64,000 nt of DNA from Novilysobacter antarcticus (GTDB lineage: Bacteria > Pseudomonadota > Gammaproteobacteria > Xanthomonadales > Xanthomonadaceae), in assembly GCF_019802285.1 (NCBI RefSeq), contig NZ_JAIEUJ010000001.1:620001-684000 (forward strand). The letters run 5' to 3'. The position numbers and the translations under genes were made by a program. Positions 37,301 through 45,051 of this stretch are shown piece after piece. The number at the start of each line of letters is the position of its first letter. Position 1 is the first letter of the stretch. The notes under the pieces were generated by a model. The model was not told the origin of the DNA and ran no database searches. It was given only the letters and a program-made list of their open reading frames with translations.

Positions 37301-37477
37301 TCGCCGATGGCTCGCGCCGTGGCCGGTGGTCTGGCGTTCTCCACGCTGGTCAGCCTGCTGTTCCTGCCGACCATCTACGCGATCCTCGACGATATGCGCA
37401 ACGCAACGGCGCGCATGTCACGCCGGGCGAGGGGAGTGCGGGTGGATGGTGGAACGGTGGAACAGGCAGCAGTTTGA
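34394..37477 (+). CDS. RND efflux transporter, subunit 2
   Basis: A 1027-residue RND pump of normal length. It starts MSIAEISLRRPVTTIMLF and has the porter-domain entry LPLEALPDVSAPFVGVQLPY and the helix-4 motif GMLVDNAVVVVESIYQER with the charged relay Asp. The second-half helices include FIGILVLMGVVVNNGIVMVEH. It overlaps subunit 1 by four bases, so the two are translated together in about equal amounts. Single adaptor plus two RND genes is the MdtABC arrangement, where both pumps are needed for one drug set. No drug-specific residues can be read. About 60 bases follow before a convergent gene, without a clear terminator. Confidence 0.94.
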   Translation: MSIAEISLRRPVTTIMLFVSMVAIGLIAAVRLPLEALPDVSAPFVGVQLPYAGSTPEEVERNLLRPAEEALATMSGIKGIQGRASADGAMVFMAFSDWSRDVEITASEARERIDAIRDELPDDFRRYFVFKFSTTDQPIMRLRLAGEMDMSGEYDLIDREFKTPLERIPGVAKVDIGGAAANEVEVAIDPDRLVAHGLNLNELTQRLQAANFSVSAGQIEDGGRRLRVQPIGEINQLEQLRELPLNATGLRLGDVADVQLRSARLDVGRRLDGRPAVALEIFKERNANLVEVSKLVLAELDRIRTQPSLSGVDFKVIENQGKDVTDSLLELAEAGGIGLLLSVAVLFFFLRHWPSTLMVTLAIPICFVMTLGFMYFAGVSLNVLSLMGLLLAVGMLVDNAVVVVESIYQERERMPDQPVRASIVGTRNVAIALSAGTLCHCIVFVPNLLGEVNNISIFMSQIAITISVSLLASWLVAVSLIPMLSSRMKTPAAVQNDRGLIRRLQTRYARFLRWTLEHRGWSITGIVLIIALSIVPMTKTKFDMFGGNQGGDTNIGYTWNGSYSKDQVSEEVARVEAYLEENRDRFRIAQIYSWFSAGNDAGTMVTFKSDVADAGELVEEIRKGLPKSARGKIAIDEQGNQGGGTGEGMQVQLVGDSTEVLTALANDVVPLLARQTELRDVRIDAGDSNNELNVRVDRERAAAFGFSADEVARFVGLALRGAQLRDFSRGQSEVPVWVRFAGAEEFDVSDIAAFTVRSPDGREVPLLAMVDLDTSAAATEIRRTNRQTSLVIKANLAGDATTPDARKAIEQTLDSVAFPPGYGYTFEGSSFQNDAEAVNQMMFNLIIALVMIYVVMAAVFESLVFPSAIMSCVVFSIFGVFWLFWLTGTSFSVMAFIGILVLMGVVVNNGIVMVEHINNLRRRGLSRTDALVEGSRERLRPILMTMGTAILAMIPISLSNTVVLGGLTYSPMARAVAGGLAFSTLVSLLFLPTIYAILDDMRNATARMSRRARGVRVDGGTVEQAAV

Positions 37478-37537
37478 AGGAAATGCCGCAAGCGGTGCGT
37501 TGACGCGCGGCTGGCTGTGCGGGGCCGGACCGGACAA

Positions 37538-38770
37538 TCAGCCGAACAGTGTTCCCAGCATTTTCAAGCCGCCGGTCCAGACCCCGATGGCCGTGCCCAG
37601 ACTGGTCAGGAAGAAGTTCAACAGCGTCCGTGAAACGCGGTTGCGCCACCAGCCGCGCACGGTCTGCACGTCGGCACGAAGCGCCATGAAGTCGGCGTAG
37701 GTGGGCTTGCGTATCCACGCCTCGGTCAACGCGCTCAGGGTCCCGGACGCCAGGGCCGGGTGCAGTGGGGTGATCGGCGAGGCAACGAACGCCACCAGGA
37801 TGCTCAGCGGGTGGCCGCCTGCAACCGCGCAACCCAGGGCGCCCAGAAGACCGGTGGCGAGGATCCACTGCAACAGCAGGTCGGAACCCACGTCGATACC
37901 GCCCTGCCAGAAGCCCCAGGCAAAACCACCGATCACCACCGTCGACAGGATGATCGTGAACCACGGGATGCTGCTCTTGGGCGCGACGGACTCGAGTTCC
38001 TCGCGGATCGCGCCTGCAGGGGCGGTTTCCTCGCGCAGGTGTTTGGCCAGCCCTTGCAGGTGGCCGGCGCCGACCACGGCCAGTACCTCGCGCGATCCGT
38101 CGTTGTTGGTGTCTTCGCGGATTTGGCGCAGCCGCGCAGCCATGTAGCGGTCCCGCTCGGCGATGACGGTCTCGTACACCGCAGGGCTTTCGCTGGCGAA
38201 TTCGTTGAAGCTCGCCTCCAGCATGTCGCCCTGTTTCAGCTTTTCGATTTCCTCCGCGCCAACCTCATCGTCAGCCAGCAGTCCCGTCAGCAGTCCGCCA
38301 CCGAGTTTGGCCCTGCCCCAGAATCCCAGCCGGGCTGATGCACGCTTGAAGGTCAGGCCGACATCGCGGTCTATCAGGTGCACCGGCATGTTCCGCGCCC
38401 GCGCCTCCAGTACGGCCCGCTTCAGTTCGGCACCGGGCTCCACGCCCAGTTGCTCGGCGAGCCGACGCTGGTAGGCCGCAAGCGCCAGGTTGGCCGCGAA
38501 CATCGCCGTCTTGCCGGTGCGGATCACCTTCACCAGGTCCAGCTTGGCCATGGAATCGGCGTCCGATAGGGCCTGCAGACGCGCTTCGTCGAGCTCCACG
38601 GCCACCGCGTCGAAACGGCCGCTGCCTATGGCATCGCGCACCGCCTCCACGCTCGCCTGCGACACATGGGCCGTCCCCAGCAAGGTGTAGCGAACACCGT
38701 CGCGCTCGACGACCTCGTGCGGCTGTCCATGCAGAAAGTCGGCCGCCGTGGCCAGTGGGGTATCACTCAT
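37538..38770 (-). CDS. TraB/PrgY-family membrane protein
   Basis: A 410-residue protein of the TraB/TIKI-like family. The N-terminal domain (about 1-245) carries the family motif YTLLGTAHVSQAS and the conserved acidic AVAVELDEAR, later RDVGLTFKRA, and GHLQGLAKHL. The C-terminal third has four to five hydrophobic segments. TraB/PrgY proteins were named for shutting down pheromone signalling in enterococci, and the fold relates to metal-dependent proteases (TIKI). The bacterial chromosomal role is unclear. The start is ATG at 38770; a TTG three bases upstream is also in frame. It is followed on the same strand only by intergenic DNA and sits 45 bases downstream of aguB. Confidence 0.82.
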   Translation of the reverse strand: MSDTPLATAADFLHGQPHEVVERDGVRYTLLGTAHVSQASVEAVRDAIGSGRFDAVAVELDEARLQALSDADSMAKLDLVKVIRTGKTAMFAANLALAAYQRRLAEQLGVEPGAELKRAVLEARARNMPVHLIDRDVGLTFKRASARLGFWGRAKLGGGLLTGLLADDEVGAEEIEKLKQGDMLEASFNEFASESPAVYETVIAERDRYMAARLRQIREDTNNDGSREVLAVVGAGHLQGLAKHLREETAPAGAIREELESVAPKSSIPWFTIILSTVVIGGFAWGFWQGGIDVGSDLLLQWILATGLLGALGCAVAGGHPLSILVAFVASPITPLHPALASGTLSALTEAWIRKPTYADFMALRADVQTVRGWWRNRVSRTLLNFFLTSLGTAIGVWTGGLKMLGTLFG

Positions 38771-38815
38771 CAAAAGACAACCGTGGTGGATGGGTGCGCG
38801 CGGGGCGCAACAGGG

Positions 38816-39715
38816 TCAATCGCGATAGCGCTTGAGCAGGTCGTCGTAGGCGTCAATCCGCCGGTCGCGCAGGAACGGCCATATCCGCCGGACATCCTCG
38901 CTGCGCTGCAGGTCGACCTCGGCCATCAGGATTTCCGGAGTGTCCCCGGCCATCGCCAGAAACTCGCCTTGTGGTCCCAGCACATGACTGTGGCCCCAGA
39001 AATCAACCCCGGCAGTGCCCAGCGGGGAGGGCTCATGCCCGACGCGATTGCAACTGAGCACCGGCAGGCCGTTGGCGACCGCATGTCCGCGATGGCTGAT
39101 GATCCACGATTCGCGTTGACGGTCTTTCTCGGCCTGGTCGTCGTCAGGGTCGTAGCCGATCGCGGTGGGGTAGAGCAGCAGTTCGGCGCCGGCCAGCGCC
39201 ATCAGGCGGGCGGCCTCCGGGTACCACTGGTCCCAGCACACGAGCACGCCCAGACGGCCGACGGAGGTGTCGATCGGCTCGAAACCGGTATCGCCCGGGG
39301 TGAAGTAGAACTTCTCATAGAAGCCGGGATCATCCGGAATGTGCATCTTGCGGTACTTGCCGGCGATGCTGCCGTCCGCCTCAAGGACCACGGCGGTGTT
39401 GTGGTAAAGCCCGGCGGCGCGGCGCTCGAACAACGAGCTGACGATCACCACCTTGTGCTTGGCAGCGAGGCGGCCGAGGCGGTCGGTGCTGGGGCCGGGG
39501 ATCGGCTCGGCGAGGTCGAACTCGTCCACCGACTCGTGCTGGCAAAAGTACGGACCGTTGTGGATTTCCTGCAGCAGCACCAGGCGCGCGCCATTGCCGG
39601 CGGCCTGGGCGACGCGCTGTTCGATCTGCGCCAGGTTGGCGTCGGCGTTTCCTGCGCCGCGGTCGATAACGGCGCGATCCTGGATCAGCGCAACGGTTAA
39701 TGTCCTGGTTTTCAT
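38816..39715 (-). CDS. aguB: N-carbamoylputrescine amidase
   Basis: Nitrilase-superfamily enzyme that hydrolyses N-carbamoylputrescine to putrescine, CO2 and ammonia. It has 299 residues. The catalytic triad is Glu50 in LVLLQEIHNGPYF, Lys in YRKMHIPDDPGF, and Cys in LVCWDQWYPEAAR. The IPDDPGFYEKFYFTPGD and RRIDAYDDLLKRY segments are typical of AguB. Agmatine deiminase (aguA) lies just upstream, 71 bases away, so the two make putrescine from agmatine, a polyamine route common in plant-associated and environmental bacteria. Start ATG at 39715; a longer reading adds a His/Arg-rich leader and is less likely. Confidence 0.95.
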   Translation of the reverse strand: MKTRTLTVALIQDRAVIDRGAGNADANLAQIEQRVAQAAGNGARLVLLQEIHNGPYFCQHESVDEFDLAEPIPGPSTDRLGRLAAKHKVVIVSSLFERRAAGLYHNTAVVLEADGSIAGKYRKMHIPDDPGFYEKFYFTPGDTGFEPIDTSVGRLGVLVCWDQWYPEAARLMALAGAELLLYPTAIGYDPDDDQAEKDRQRESWIISHRGHAVANGLPVLSCNRVGHEPSPLGTAGVDFWGHSHVLGPQGEFLAMAGDTPEILMAEVDLQRSEDVRRIWPFLRDRRIDAYDDLLKRYRD

Positions 39716-39786
39716 GACGGTTCCGATGGTTCGATGGAGGGCGCACGAGCGCCCGGGTGCGGCATCCGCGCCACGCCTGGCATGGG

Positions 39787-40815
39787 TCAGACGACGCCTT
39801 CGGGCAGTTGCATCGTGATGCAATGCAGGCTGCCGTTCTGCCAGATCAGTGGCCGGCAAGGCACTTGAATGACCTCACGGCAGGGAAATGCACTGGCGAT
39901 CACTGCCGCGGCCTCATCATCCTTGGTGTCGCCGTAAGCGGGCATCAAAACGGCGCCGTTGATGATCAGGAAGTTCGCGTAGCTTGCCGCGAGCCGCCGT
40001 TCGCCGTCGATGACGGGCGCCGGCCAGGGCAGCGGAAACAGGCGATAGGGCGCACCTTCGACCGTGCGCAGGGCGGCCAGTTCCGCCGCCATCGCCTGCA
40101 ACGGGGCGAAATGGGAATCGGCTTCGTCGTCGCAGGCCTGATACACGATCGCATCGCGCGCGGCGAAGCGGGCGAGGGTATCGATATGGGCGTCGGTGTC
40201 GTCTCCCTCCAGATAGCCGTGGTCCAGCCACAGCACGCGCCGCTGCCCAAGGTACTGCGACAGCTTCTGCTCGAGCTCCTCCCGAGACGCCTGCGGGTGA
40301 CGCTCGTGCAGGCACGTCCACGTGGTGAGGAGCGTTCCCTCGCCATCGGTTTCGATGGCGCCGCCTTCCAAGGCGAAGTCGATGTCCTGACGGCTGCTGT
40401 GACGGAACACGTCGCGCTCGAACAGCGCTTCCACGAGTCGGTCGTCACGGCTGGCCTCGAACTTGCCGCCCCAGCCGGTAAACCGGAAATCCAGCAAGCG
40501 GAAGTTACCGTTCGCCTGCAGGCTGATCGGACCGGAATCGCGCAACCACGTGTCGTCGTATGCCACTTCGATGAAGCGGACCCGGTGCATGTCGACGCGG
40601 GCCGACGCCAATCGTGCGCGGGCATATGCCTCCACATCCTCGTCGGCCACGCAGATCAGCACCGACTGGAAGCGGGTGATCGCGGAGACCAGCGCAATGT
40701 AGGTCTCCTCGACCTCGCCAAGCCGGTCTGCCCAGTCGGTCTCGGCCGTCGGCCAGGCGATCAGGATCGCCGACTGGGGTTCCCACTCGGCGGGAAAGCG
40801 CATCGATTCGGTCAT
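39787..40815 (-). CDS. aguA: Agmatine deiminase
   Basis: Pentein-fold enzyme that converts agmatine to N-carbamoylputrescine and ammonia. It has 342 residues. Visible residues are the WPTAETDWAD loop, the WLRDSGPI segment with catalytic Asp, the GGAIETDGEGTLL site with catalytic Glu, the DHGYLEGDDTDAHID His/Asp site, and the nucleophile in NGSLHCITMQLP (about Cys332). I start at MTESMRFPAEW (40815); a start at 40830 is also in frame. It lies upstream of aguB on the same strand. A speA arginine decarboxylase is not in the window. Confidence 0.96.
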   Translation of the reverse strand: MTESMRFPAEWEPQSAILIAWPTAETDWADRLGEVEETYIALVSAITRFQSVLICVADEDVEAYARARLASARVDMHRVRFIEVAYDDTWLRDSGPISLQANGNFRLLDFRFTGWGGKFEASRDDRLVEALFERDVFRHSSRQDIDFALEGGAIETDGEGTLLTTWTCLHERHPQASREELEQKLSQYLGQRRVLWLDHGYLEGDDTDAHIDTLARFAARDAIVYQACDDEADSHFAPLQAMAAELAALRTVEGAPYRLFPLPWPAPVIDGERRLAASYANFLIINGAVLMPAYGDTKDDEAAAVIASAFPCREVIQVPCRPLIWQNGSLHCITMQLPEGVV

Positions 40816-40837
40816 GAGGCTCGCTTGCAAGGTGGGA

Positions 40838-41173
40838 TCAACGCACTGCCGGCTTCGGGCCGATTTCGCTGCTCACGGCCTGATTCGCGACGACGTCGAT
40901 GACGCGGTCCTTCTCGAAATAGACGGTGAACTGGGGATAGGACCAGCGATTGATTGTCGGCCACTGGCTTTTTTGACCGCCGCGCGGATCCAACCGCTGC
41001 GCCGGAGCGCCGTAACGTGCCTCCACCTGGGCCATGCTGGCGCCTCGGGCAGGCACCGCTGCCTGGTTGAGCTGCTCGGCGCGCTCGATCAAAAGCGTGT
41101 CGGCGGAGGCGGGCGCGGCGAACGCAATCAGTGCGAGCAGTGAAAGGCTGGCAATACCGGGCTTGATGGTCAT
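40838..41173 (-). CDS. Small exported protein of unknown function
   Basis: A 111-residue protein with a clear signal peptide (residues 1-24, cleaved after APASA) and no lipobox. The mature part, DTLLIERAEQLNQAAVPARG followed by MAQVEARYGAPAQRLDPRGG and WPTINRWSYPQFTVYFEKD, resembles the small SmpA/OmlA-like 'recalculation of folding' beta-domain, in which a G-x-P turn follows a short helix. I do not recognise a function. It is 22 bases upstream of aguA on the same strand and could be co-transcribed with it. Confidence 0.6.
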   Translation of the reverse strand: MTIKPGIASLSLLALIAFAAPASADTLLIERAEQLNQAAVPARGASMAQVEARYGAPAQRLDPRGGQKSQWPTINRWSYPQFTVYFEKDRVIDVVANQAVSSEIGPKPAVR

Positions 41174-41348
41174 TTCCTAAATTCCCTGGACGGATTCTGA
41201 AGCGGGATTGTAAGCACAAGCGCCGGAATGCCGCGTGGGGGCTACCCGGAGCGGGATCGGCTTCACGTCCCGTCCCGGACGCAAGCTCCAGAACGCAGAA
41301 AACCGCCCGGAGGCGGCCTTCTGGCGAAGCGCAGGAAGCGCCCGTGGA

Positions 41349-41474
41349 TCAGCGCTGGCGCGCCTTGAAACGCGGGTTCGACTTGCAAATCACGAAGACC
41401 TTGCCGCGACGGCGAACGACTTTGCAGTCGCGGTGACGGGCCTTCGCCGACTTCAGGGAGGACAGGACCTTCAT
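41349..41474 (-). CDS. rpmJ: 50S ribosomal protein L36, type B
   Basis: A 41-residue protein reading [20 protein letters not shown] and ending [12 protein letters not shown], the type B (YkgO-like) L36. It keeps Cys17 and Cys30 but lacks the CxxC-plus-His zinc knuckle of type A. L36 sits in domain VI of 23S rRNA near the GTPase centre. In E. coli this paralogue replaces type A under zinc limitation; in this lineage it appears to be the main L36. It stands alone, divergent from cmk with 179 bases between the starts. A GAGG-like ribosome-binding site (CCGAGGTCTCTC) precedes the ATG. Confidence 0.95.
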   Translation of the reverse strand: MKVLSSLKSAKARHRDCKVVRRRGKVFVICKSNPRFKARQR

Positions 41475-41641
41475 GAGAGACCTCGGCAGCAGTGGGAAAT
41501 TAGCAAGCCCGCAATGCTAGCGGGTATTTGCATCGCAATCAAGCGCATGCAGGGATTGAAAGGGGTGTTATGGAGGCCTGCGAACGTTCGGCGCACCTTG
41601 CAAGCTCTTCGCGCGGGATCCGCGCCGCGTCCGGGGGACGG

Positions 41642-41653
41642 CATAATAGCGCG
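41642..41653 (+). promoter_or_regulatory. Putative -10 element directly before cmk (leaderless layout)
   Basis: CATAAT (41642-41647) is followed by AGCGCG and then the cmk ATG at 41654. The spacing is the same as before nfuA, with no ribosome-binding site in between. No good -35 is visible. Confidence 0.4.
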
Positions 41654-42352
41654 ATGAACAGCAGCCCAAGCGTTACCGCACCCGACCCCGCACCCGTTTT
41701 GACCATCGATGGCCCCTCCGGCTCCGGCAAAGGCACCATCAGTCGCCTGGTGACCGGCCGGCTCGGCTGGCACTACCTGGACTCCGGCGCGCTCTATCGC
41801 GCTGTCGGTGTTGCCGCAGGGTGGAAGGATATCGATCTGGGCGATCCGGCAGCGCTGGTGCGTTGCGCGTTCGATACGCGCGTTGACTTTGAAGACGATG
41901 AAGATGGCCTGCGAGTGCTCGTCAACGGCACCGATGCCACCCACGAGCTGAGGATGGAGACGGCGGGGGCGGCAGCATCGGCGATCGCAGCGATCGCCGA
42001 GGTGCGCGAGGTGCTGAAGGATCGGCAGCGCGCGTTCCGACGCCCGCCCGGACTGGTTGCAGACGGCCGTGACATGGGGACGGTGATCTTCCCCGACGCC
42101 GCCTACAAGGTGTTTCTGACTGCCAGCGCGGACGAGCGCGCGCAAAGACGCTATAAGCAGTTGAAGGACAAGGGGGTTTCCGTTACATTTGCGGGGCTGC
42201 TGCGGGAGATTCTCGCCCGTGACGCCCGCGACGCGAACCGTGCGGTGGCACCTTTGCGACCGGCTGAAGACGCCGTAACCATTGATACCACTGGCATGGC
42301 GATCGACGACGTGGTGGACCGGGTCCTGGCTGTAATGACTCCGGCGCAGTGA
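41654..42352 (+). CDS. cmk: Cytidylate kinase
   Basis: Phosphorylates CMP and dCMP to the diphosphates with ATP. It has 232 residues. The P-loop is [15 protein letters not shown] (residues 17-31), and the CMP-binding region contains [33 protein letters not shown] is the second nucleotide-site signature. The rpsA gene follows after 183 bases, the conserved cmk-rpsA order of Proteobacteria. The ATG at 41654 has no ribosome-binding site but a -10-like CATAAT just upstream, suggesting a leaderless transcript; a longer in-frame start at 41528 lacks family support. Confidence 0.96.
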   Translation: MNSSPSVTAPDPAPVLTIDGPSGSGKGTISRLVTGRLGWHYLDSGALYRAVGVAAGWKDIDLGDPAALVRCAFDTRVDFEDDEDGLRVLVNGTDATHELRMETAGAAASAIAAIAEVREVLKDRQRAFRRPPGLVADGRDMGTVIFPDAAYKVFLTASADERAQRRYKQLKDKGVSVTFAGLLREILARDARDANRAVAPLRPAEDAVTIDTTGMAIDDVVDRVLAVMTPAQ

Positions 42353-42508
42353 GCTTCACCGCAAAACCGCTGTAACAATCCCGTCGCAATTCCGCGGCGG
42401 ATAAACCAACTAACACATGGTGCAGTTCCACCGCACCACATCAACGGGTGGGTCGACCACGTGCTGCTTGCGTTCTCCCCGGTGGGAAACGATGCCAGCC
42501 GGTGCGGC

Positions 42509-42524
42509 CCGTGTGTTCACACGG
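42509..42524 (+). promoter_or_regulatory. rpsA: rpsA leader hairpin next to the start codon
   Basis: CCGTGTG-TT-CACACGG forms a near-perfect hairpin ending 11 bases before the rpsA ATG. The bases between (ATATTTTCCTA) contain no Shine-Dalgarno sequence. rpsA mRNAs of Gammaproteobacteria are known to lack a strong SD and to be recognised through leader hairpins that S1 itself controls. Confidence 0.55.
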
Positions 42525-42535
42525 ATATTTTCCTA

Positions 42536-44227
42536 ATGACCGAATCATTTGCAGAACTGTTCGAACAGAGCGAGCAGTACCTCGCGAACCTGAAGCCTGG
42601 CTCCATCGTTGTTGGTACCGTCGTCGAAGTCCGTAGCGACGTCGTGGTGATCAACGCCGGCCTGAAGTCCGAAGGCATCGTGCCAATCGAGCAGTTCCGT
42701 AACGACGACGGCGAGATCGACATCGCTGTCGGTGACAAGATCAAGGTCGCGCTGGATGCCATCGAGAATGGCTTTGGCGAGACCGTCCTGTCGCGTGAGA
42801 AAGCCAAGCGCGCGATGGTGTGGGACGAGCTGGAAGAAGCGCTCGAGAACAACGAGACCATCACCGGCCGCATCAGCGGCAAGGTCAAGGGCGGTTTCAC
42901 TGTTGACATCAAGGATGTCCGCGGCTTCCTGCCCGGTTCGCTGGTCGACGTCCGCCCGGTGCGCGACTCGACCTACCTGGAAGGCAAGGAACTCGAGTTC
43001 AAGCTGATCAAGCTGGACCGCAAGCGCAACAACATCGTCGTCTCCCGCCGTGCGGTGGTTGAGAGCGAGCACTCGGAAGAGCGCGAGCAACTGATGGAGA
43101 AGCTGGTCGAGGGCGCGATCCTGAAGGGTGTGGTCAAGAACCTCACCGACTACGGCGCGTTCGTGGACCTGGGCGGTATCGACGGCCTGCTTCACATCAC
43201 CGACATGGCGTGGAAGCGCGTGCGCCATCCGTCCGAAGTCGTGGAAGTCGGCCAGGAGCTGGACGTCCGCGTGCTCAAGTACGACCGTGAGCGCAACCGC
43301 GTCAGCCTTGGTCTGAAGCAGCTGGGCGAGGATCCGTGGGACAACATCGCCCGCCGTTACCCGGCCGACACCCGCGTGTTCGGCAAGGTCTCCAACGTCA
43401 CCGATTACGGTGCGTTCGTCGAGATCGAGCCGGGCGTCGAAGGCCTGGTGCACGTGTCCGAAATGGATTGGACCAACAAGAACGTCAACCCGTCCAAGAT
43501 TGTGCAGGTCGGTGACGAGGTCCAGGTCATGGTGCTGGACGTGGACGAGGAGCGTCGCCGCATCTCGCTGGGCATGAAGCAGGTCTCGTCCAACCCGTGG
43601 GAGACCTTCGCGGTCCTGCACAAGAAGGGCGACAAGGTGGAAGGCCAGATCAAGTCGATCACCGACTTCGGCATCTTCATCGGCCTGGACGGCGGTATCG
43701 ATGGCCTGGTCCACCTGTCCGACATCAGCTGGAACACCACCGGCGAAGACGTGGTCCGCAACTACAAGAAGGGCGACACCCTGGAAGCGGTCGTGCTGGC
43801 CGTGGACCCGGAGCGCGAGCGCATCAGCCTGGGCGTGAAGCAGATGGAGCAGGACCCGTTTGGCCAGTTCATGGCGTCGAACACCCGTGGCTCGATCGTG
43901 ACCGGCAAGGTCACAGAAGTTGACGAGAAGGGCGCCACCATCGAGTTGGCGGACGGCATCGAAGGCTACGTGGCTGCGCGCGACATTTCCAAGGAGCGCG
44001 TGGACGACGCCAGCAAGGTGCTCAAGGTCGGCGACGAGATCGAAGCACGCTTCATCGGTATGGACCGCAAGGGTCGCACCATGCAGCTGTCGATCAAGGC
44101 CAAGGACGAGGCGGAAATGCAGGAAGCCGTCTCCGACTACACCCGCGCGAGCGCGGACGCGGCCAGCGGCACGACCAAGCTTGGCGCGTTGCTGCGTGAG
44201 CAGTTGAACAGCAACAAGTCCGAGTAA
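42536..44227 (+). CDS. rpsA: 30S ribosomal protein S1
   Basis: mRNA-binding ribosomal protein needed to unfold and recruit structured or SD-poor messages. Its 563 residues hold six S1 repeats at about 20-85, 105-170, 190-260, 275-345, 360-435 and 450-515. Repeats 3-6 are closest to each other ([59 protein letters not shown]). The start [14 protein letters not shown] matches orthologues; a longer reading upstream crosses the leader hairpin and is rejected. Position between cmk and ihfB is standard. A terminator follows 65 bases after the stop. Confidence 0.98.
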   Translation: MTESFAELFEQSEQYLANLKPGSIVVGTVVEVRSDVVVINAGLKSEGIVPIEQFRNDDGEIDIAVGDKIKVALDAIENGFGETVLSREKAKRAMVWDELEEALENNETITGRISGKVKGGFTVDIKDVRGFLPGSLVDVRPVRDSTYLEGKELEFKLIKLDRKRNNIVVSRRAVVESEHSEEREQLMEKLVEGAILKGVVKNLTDYGAFVDLGGIDGLLHITDMAWKRVRHPSEVVEVGQELDVRVLKYDRERNRVSLGLKQLGEDPWDNIARRYPADTRVFGKVSNVTDYGAFVEIEPGVEGLVHVSEMDWTNKNVNPSKIVQVGDEVQVMVLDVDEERRRISLGMKQVSSNPWETFAVLHKKGDKVEGQIKSITDFGIFIGLDGGIDGLVHLSDISWNTTGEDVVRNYKKGDTLEAVVLAVDPERERISLGVKQMEQDPFGQFMASNTRGSIVTGKVTEVDEKGATIELADGIEGYVAARDISKERVDDASKVLKVGDEIEARFIGMDRKGRTMQLSIKAKDEAEMQEAVSDYTRASADAASGTTKLGALLREQLNSNKSE

Positions 44228-44292
44228 TCCGCATCGGTGCGCTGTCCGCTCCGGATGGCGCATTGTTGCTTTTACCTTGCGTTCGCAACATG

Positions 44293-44322
44293 AGTACGGC
44301 CCGGCTTTGGCCGGGCCGTACT
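44293..44322. terminator. rpsA terminator
   Basis: A 12-base perfect stem AGTACGGCCCGG (44293-44304)/CCGGGCCGTACT (44311-44322) with a CTTTGG loop, followed by TCGTTT. It separates rpsA from ihfB, so ihfB must rely on read-through or its own promoter in the next 60 bases. Confidence 0.75.
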
Positions 44323-44384
44323 TCGTTTGAACCAGACTTTTCCCCCTATTTCGAAATGGCCACAAGCAGCCACCCCAAACACCC

Positions 44385-44687
44385 ATGACCAAGTCCGAAC
44401 TGATCGAGATCCTGTCCCAGCGCCAGCCGCACCTCAAAGGCGAAGACGTGGATCTGGCGGTGAAGGCCCTGCTGGAGATGATGGGGAGTTCGCTCGCCGA
44501 TGGTGAGCGCATCGAGGTTCGAGGCTTTGGCAGTTTCTCGCTTCACTACCGACCGCCCCGCATGGGCCGCAACCCGCGAACGGGTGAGTCGGTCGCACTG
44601 GCTGGAAAGTACGTACCCCACTTCAAGCCGGGCAAGGAGCTGCGCGAACGCGTCAGCGACGCGATGCCTGTGGATGAGGCGGATTGA
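44385..44687 (+). CDS. ihfB: Integration host factor subunit beta
   Basis: DNA-bending nucleoid protein that acts as a heterodimer with IhfA in transcription, replication and recombination. It has 100 residues. The start [10 protein letters not shown], the [20 protein letters not shown] arm with the Pro that intercalates DNA, and the [11 protein letters not shown] end are all typical of IHF-beta. It follows rpsA as in most Gammaproteobacteria, with a terminator-like hairpin between. No strong ribosome-binding site is seen before the ATG. Confidence 0.96.
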   Translation: MTKSELIEILSQRQPHLKGEDVDLAVKALLEMMGSSLADGERIEVRGFGSFSLHYRPPRMGRNPRTGESVALAGKYVPHFKPGKELRERVSDAMPVDEAD

Positions 44688-44781
44688 ACCCGCCGCCGTC
44701 TATCGGCGGATGGAGACGCGCGACGTCGCATCTGCGATCCGCTGATCTGATTTTCATGCACGCAGCAACCAGGAGACTGTC

Positions 44782-45051
44782 ATGCGAGTGATCCGATTTC
44801 TGGTAGCCATTGTGTGTCTGGCGTTTGGCGCCATTCTGGGCGCACTCAACCGGCAGGCCGTGTCGATCGACATCGGCTTTGGCCACCTCGCATCCAACCT
44901 CGGCATCGTGATGCTCGGCTGCCTGCTCGTCGGCGTGATTGTGGGTGGGATGGCTATCAGTGCCAGCGTGGTCTGGCCATTGCGTCGACGGTTGGCGAAC
45001 GTGCAGAAGCAGACACGCGCCGATCCATCGGTGGCAAAGGAAGTCCTGTAG
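44782..45051 (+). CDS. lapA: Lipopolysaccharide assembly protein A (LapA, DUF1049)
   Basis: An 89-residue inner-membrane protein with two hydrophobic segments (residues 3-22 and 40-63) and a basic cytoplasmic tail (PLRRRLANVQKQ). LapA works with LapB to control LPS levels through FtsH-dependent turnover of LpxC. The ribosome-binding site AGGAG precedes the ATG at 44782. Its stop codon shares one base boundary with the next gene (TAG then ATG), so lapA and lapB form an operon, the standard arrangement downstream of ihfB. Confidence 0.88.
   Translation: MRVIRFLVAIVCLAFGAILGALNRQAVSIDIGFGHLASNLGIVMLGCLLVGVIVGGMAISASVVWPLRRRLANVQKQTRADPSVAKEVL

Noticed and set aside
42461-42535. Upstream in-frame extension of rpsA (25 extra codons)
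   Set aside because: It would place the conserved hairpin in coding sequence, and the extra residues do not match S1 proteins.
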